Source: Coffea arabica (Eukaryota > Streptophyta > Magnoliopsida > Gentianales > Rubiaceae). From it: a stretch of DNA of 64,000 nt. The notes below the pieces were generated by a model. It was given only the letters and a program-made list of their open reading frames with translations, was not told the origin of the DNA and ran no database searches. Within the stretch, counting starts at the first letter, position 1; each line of letters starts with the position of its first letter. A program made the translations under genes and the position numbers. The stretch is taken from contig NC_092329.1 of NCBI RefSeq assembly GCF_036785885.1, positions 1,612,001-1,676,000 of the forward strand, read 5' to 3'. Shown here piece by piece: positions 61,771-64,000 of this stretch.

Positions 61771-63066
61771 TTTGGTTGGTGGTTTGTGCCAACTTACTAG
61801 ATGTTCTTCTCTTCTTCTGTTATACTGGTCCTTGTGCAAGACTTGTTGGATATACAAGATTTGCGTTACAAGATGATCGACTCCCACCTCCAACCTTCAT
61901 TTATGCCCTTTGCAACAAAATGCAACAAAAGACATATTATTATTGTATTTTAGTCAGGCATTTTAGGTTCTTCATATGGTGAAAGTAGTTTGGAACATAG
62001 TAGCTAAAGCCCACAAGCTCGCTAATGGATGATTTTTTTTTCAAAAGATGGACCTCAAAATGTCAAACTGCAAAATGTGTGTGATTTCTTGCAATTTTTT
62101 GGAGCGTAGTAGGAGTATCATCTAGACTACATATAAAGAGAGGGAAGGAGGTTTGAGTGGTTTGACGTAAATATTTTGCTATTACTTTTTGTACTTTCAT
62201 ATTTATCTTCATACAAGTTAATTTTAATAATTATATTAACCATCCAAACGCGCATTATCAATATAACTATCTATACGCCATTTTTTAATTTACTACTTAA
62301 ACATATTTTTCAATATAACTAACTGCCAACATAACAAAAAAGCATTAATTAGTCAAACCAATTTAAAAGATCACAGATTGGATTAATAATAAAAAATTTA
62401 TATAAAACTCAATCGCTATAAATATAAATATGGACATTATGCATTTCTTTGTCGCACGCCCAACCTGAGTGTGCATTTATAACTGGTTTGGATTGCGCGC
62501 GTACACGTAGATGTTTGACCCTTCAGTGGCGACCGGCGAGGAAGGGGAGGGGAGGGGAGCTTGAATCCATATCCGTCGAGACAGAGCGAGAGAGATCGAT
62601 CTCTTTTCTCTCTCCTCTTTTTTTTCGCCCCCATTGGTATTCATATTGGTAACTGGTAAGAGACAGAGAGATCGATTACCGAGTGGCCCATTGATTTTGT
62701 AAAGCACAATTGGGGGTCTTTAAACCCTAAATTATTACTGAAGTGAGCGAGCACACAAGTTCCACCGCTGATTTAGAGTCCCTTCCCGGCGTAGAAGCGA
62801 AACTTATCCTGCTGTCCGGCACTGCATGGACTGATCCGATTCACCCCCAGAACACAACACAACACCCCCAAGTATCTTAAATTCTTAATCCACAGAAGAG
62901 TAAGTAAACAATTAGTTGAGGAGGGCTCTCCCTCCATTCTCCCCCCGCCCCCAATTTCGCATGCCTAGCAGAGCTAGTCGAGCTATTTCGTGTTCAGATT
63001 TTTATAACCCTAAAACCCTGCAAGTTAAAATCAGTTCTCTGCTTCCCACGTCCATCCATTCATCCC
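61771..63066 (+). promoter_or_regulatory. Intergenic DNA and probable promoter/5' UTR of U2AF35
   Basis: 61771-62440 is AT-rich with no gene recognised. From about 62480 the base composition becomes mixed and pyrimidine-rich (CTCTTTTCTCTCTCCTC), with ATG-poor stretches leading to the start codon at 63067. This is likely the 5' UTR, possibly with an intron; no splice pair was fixed. Confidence 0.4.
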
Positions 63067-63918
63067 ATGGCGGAGCACTTAGCTTCCATCTTCGGCACCG
63101 AGAAGGACCGTGTCAACTGCCCTTTCTACTTCAAGATCGGCGCTTGCCGCCACGGCGACCGCTGCTCCCGCCTCCATAACCGTCCTACCATCTCCCCCAC
63201 CCTTTTGCTGTCCAACATGTACCAGCGCCCCGACATGATCACCCCCGGAGTCGACCCCCAGGGCGAGCCCATTGATCCCCGCAAGATTCAGGAGCATTTC
63301 GAGGACTTCTACGAGGACATTTTCGAGGAACTCGGCAAGTTCGGCGAGATCGAGAGCCTCAACGTCTGCGACAACCTTGCCGACCACATGATCGGCAACG
63401 TCTACGTCCAGTTCAAGGAGGAGGACCACGCTGCCGCCGCCCTCCAGGCTTTGCAGGGCCGCTTCTACTCCGGCCGCCCCATCATTGCCGACTTCTCCCC
63501 CGTCACCGACTTCCGCGAGGCCACCTGCCGCCAGTTCGAGGAGAACAGTTGCAACCGTGGCGGATATTGCAATTTTATGCACGTCAAGATGATTGGGAGG
63601 GACCTCAGGAGGAAGCTCTTTGGGAGGTATCGTAGGTACCGGAGGAGCAGGAGTCGCAGTAGAAGTGCCAGTCCCCATCCGCACCACCATCACCGGAGGG
63701 AAAGGGACTACGATAGGAGCCGTGGCGGTGAAAGGGATTTTCGTGCAAGTGGTAGGAGGAGCGGAGGAGACCGGCACGCCAGGCATGAGAGCGACAGCAG
63801 CGGAGGAAGGAGGAGACATCCAACGAGTCCCAGGCGGAGCAAAAGTCCTGTGAGGGAAGGGAGCGAGGAGCGAAGAGCTAGGATTGAGCAGTGGAACCGA
63901 GAGAGGGAGGAGAATTAG
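63067..63918 (+). CDS. U2AF35: U2AF35, small subunit of the U2 snRNP auxiliary factor
   Basis: Single coding exon, 283 aa; the coding region is also intronless in Arabidopsis, as far as I recall. It starts [20 protein letters not shown]. The first CCCH zinc finger is Cys18, Cys27, Cys33, His37. A central RRM-like (UHM) domain follows (about 45-150, with [20 protein letters not shown] and GRFYSGRPI). The second CCCH finger reads [19 protein letters not shown]. The C-terminal third is an Arg/Ser-rich domain with GGER and SPRR motifs. The protein recognises the AG of 3' splice sites as a heterodimer with U2AF65. The coding region is GC-rich against its flanks, as usual for conserved plant genes. 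The stop is TAG at 63916-63918. Confidence 0.97.
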   Translation: MAEHLASIFGTEKDRVNCPFYFKIGACRHGDRCSRLHNRPTISPTLLLSNMYQRPDMITPGVDPQGEPIDPRKIQEHFEDFYEDIFEELGKFGEIESLNVCDNLADHMIGNVYVQFKEEDHAAAALQALQGRFYSGRPIIADFSPVTDFREATCRQFEENSCNRGGYCNFMHVKMIGRDLRRKLFGRYRRYRRSRSRSRSASPHPHHHHRRERDYDRSRGGERDFRASGRRSGGDRHARHESDSSGGRRRHPTSPRRSKSPVREGSEERRARIEQWNREREEN

Positions 63919-64000
63919 GAGGCACGCTCATCTGATTATTAGGTTGTTTTTCGCTGATTTGATGTTCCATCCTTCTATCCTTCTCTGGAGCTAGCTTTGC

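Noticed and set aside
63079-63819. 246-codon minus-strand frame opposite U2AF35
   Set aside because: A shadow of a GC-rich coding region; no domain, and the plus-strand frame is clearly U2AF35.

Overview
The window is nuclear DNA of a flowering plant, most likely a eudicot. It holds spliced genes with GT-AG introns, photosynthesis genes with transit peptides, AT-rich intergenic DNA, and dense DNA-transposon remains. No rRNA, CRISPR or prokaryotic operon structure was seen, and no clear LTR retrotransposon or virus copy was recognised. Exon models below were made by hand by joining reading frames at splice sites; in every spliced gene the summed exon length is a multiple of three.

Layout. 1-2944: 3' part of a Helitron (ends at hairpin plus CTAG), with a replication-protein-A-like 3' end and two related small minus-strand reading frames. 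3924-4987: DC1/C1 zinc-finger gene (+). 6388-11767: large SQUAMOSA-promoter-binding-like (SPL14/SPL16 type) gene (-). 17172-23014: very long proton-pump-interactor-like gene (-). 23976-32400: gene-free and rich in TIR elements (Mutator-like, Tourist-like MITEs, hAT). 32419-36057: chimeric pseudogene made of the 5' half of a TatD nuclease gene fused to the 3' part of a MutS2-like gene, ending at a second Helitron 3' terminus. 39399-43347: LHCB7-type light-harvesting gene (-). 44141-44644: CP12 (-). 45476-49597: a Helitron with both ends visible. 49865-51804: a Pack-MULE carrying an open PPR reading frame, with 278-bp TIRs and a perfect 9-bp target-site duplication. 52509-55233: two more Mutator-like elements. 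55640-59567: BUBR1/MAD3-like spindle checkpoint gene (+). 60200-60735: Tourist-like MITE. 63067-63918: U2AF35 splicing-factor gene (+).

From memory, Arabidopsis has the order C1-domain gene, SPL14, PPI-like gene on one chromosome 1 segment (At1g20990-At1g20970) and CP12-3, LHCB7, SPL16 on its duplicate (At1g76560-At1g76580). The window appears to keep both sets together, as expected for an unfractionated ancestral block. The host genes are housekeeping or regulatory (transcription, membrane H+-pump regulation, light harvesting, Calvin-cycle control, mitosis, splicing) and are not one pathway.

The most notable accessory features are the Pack-MULE with its open PPR fragment and the Helitron-linked TatD-MutS2 fusion. 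Both are gene-fragment capture by transposons.
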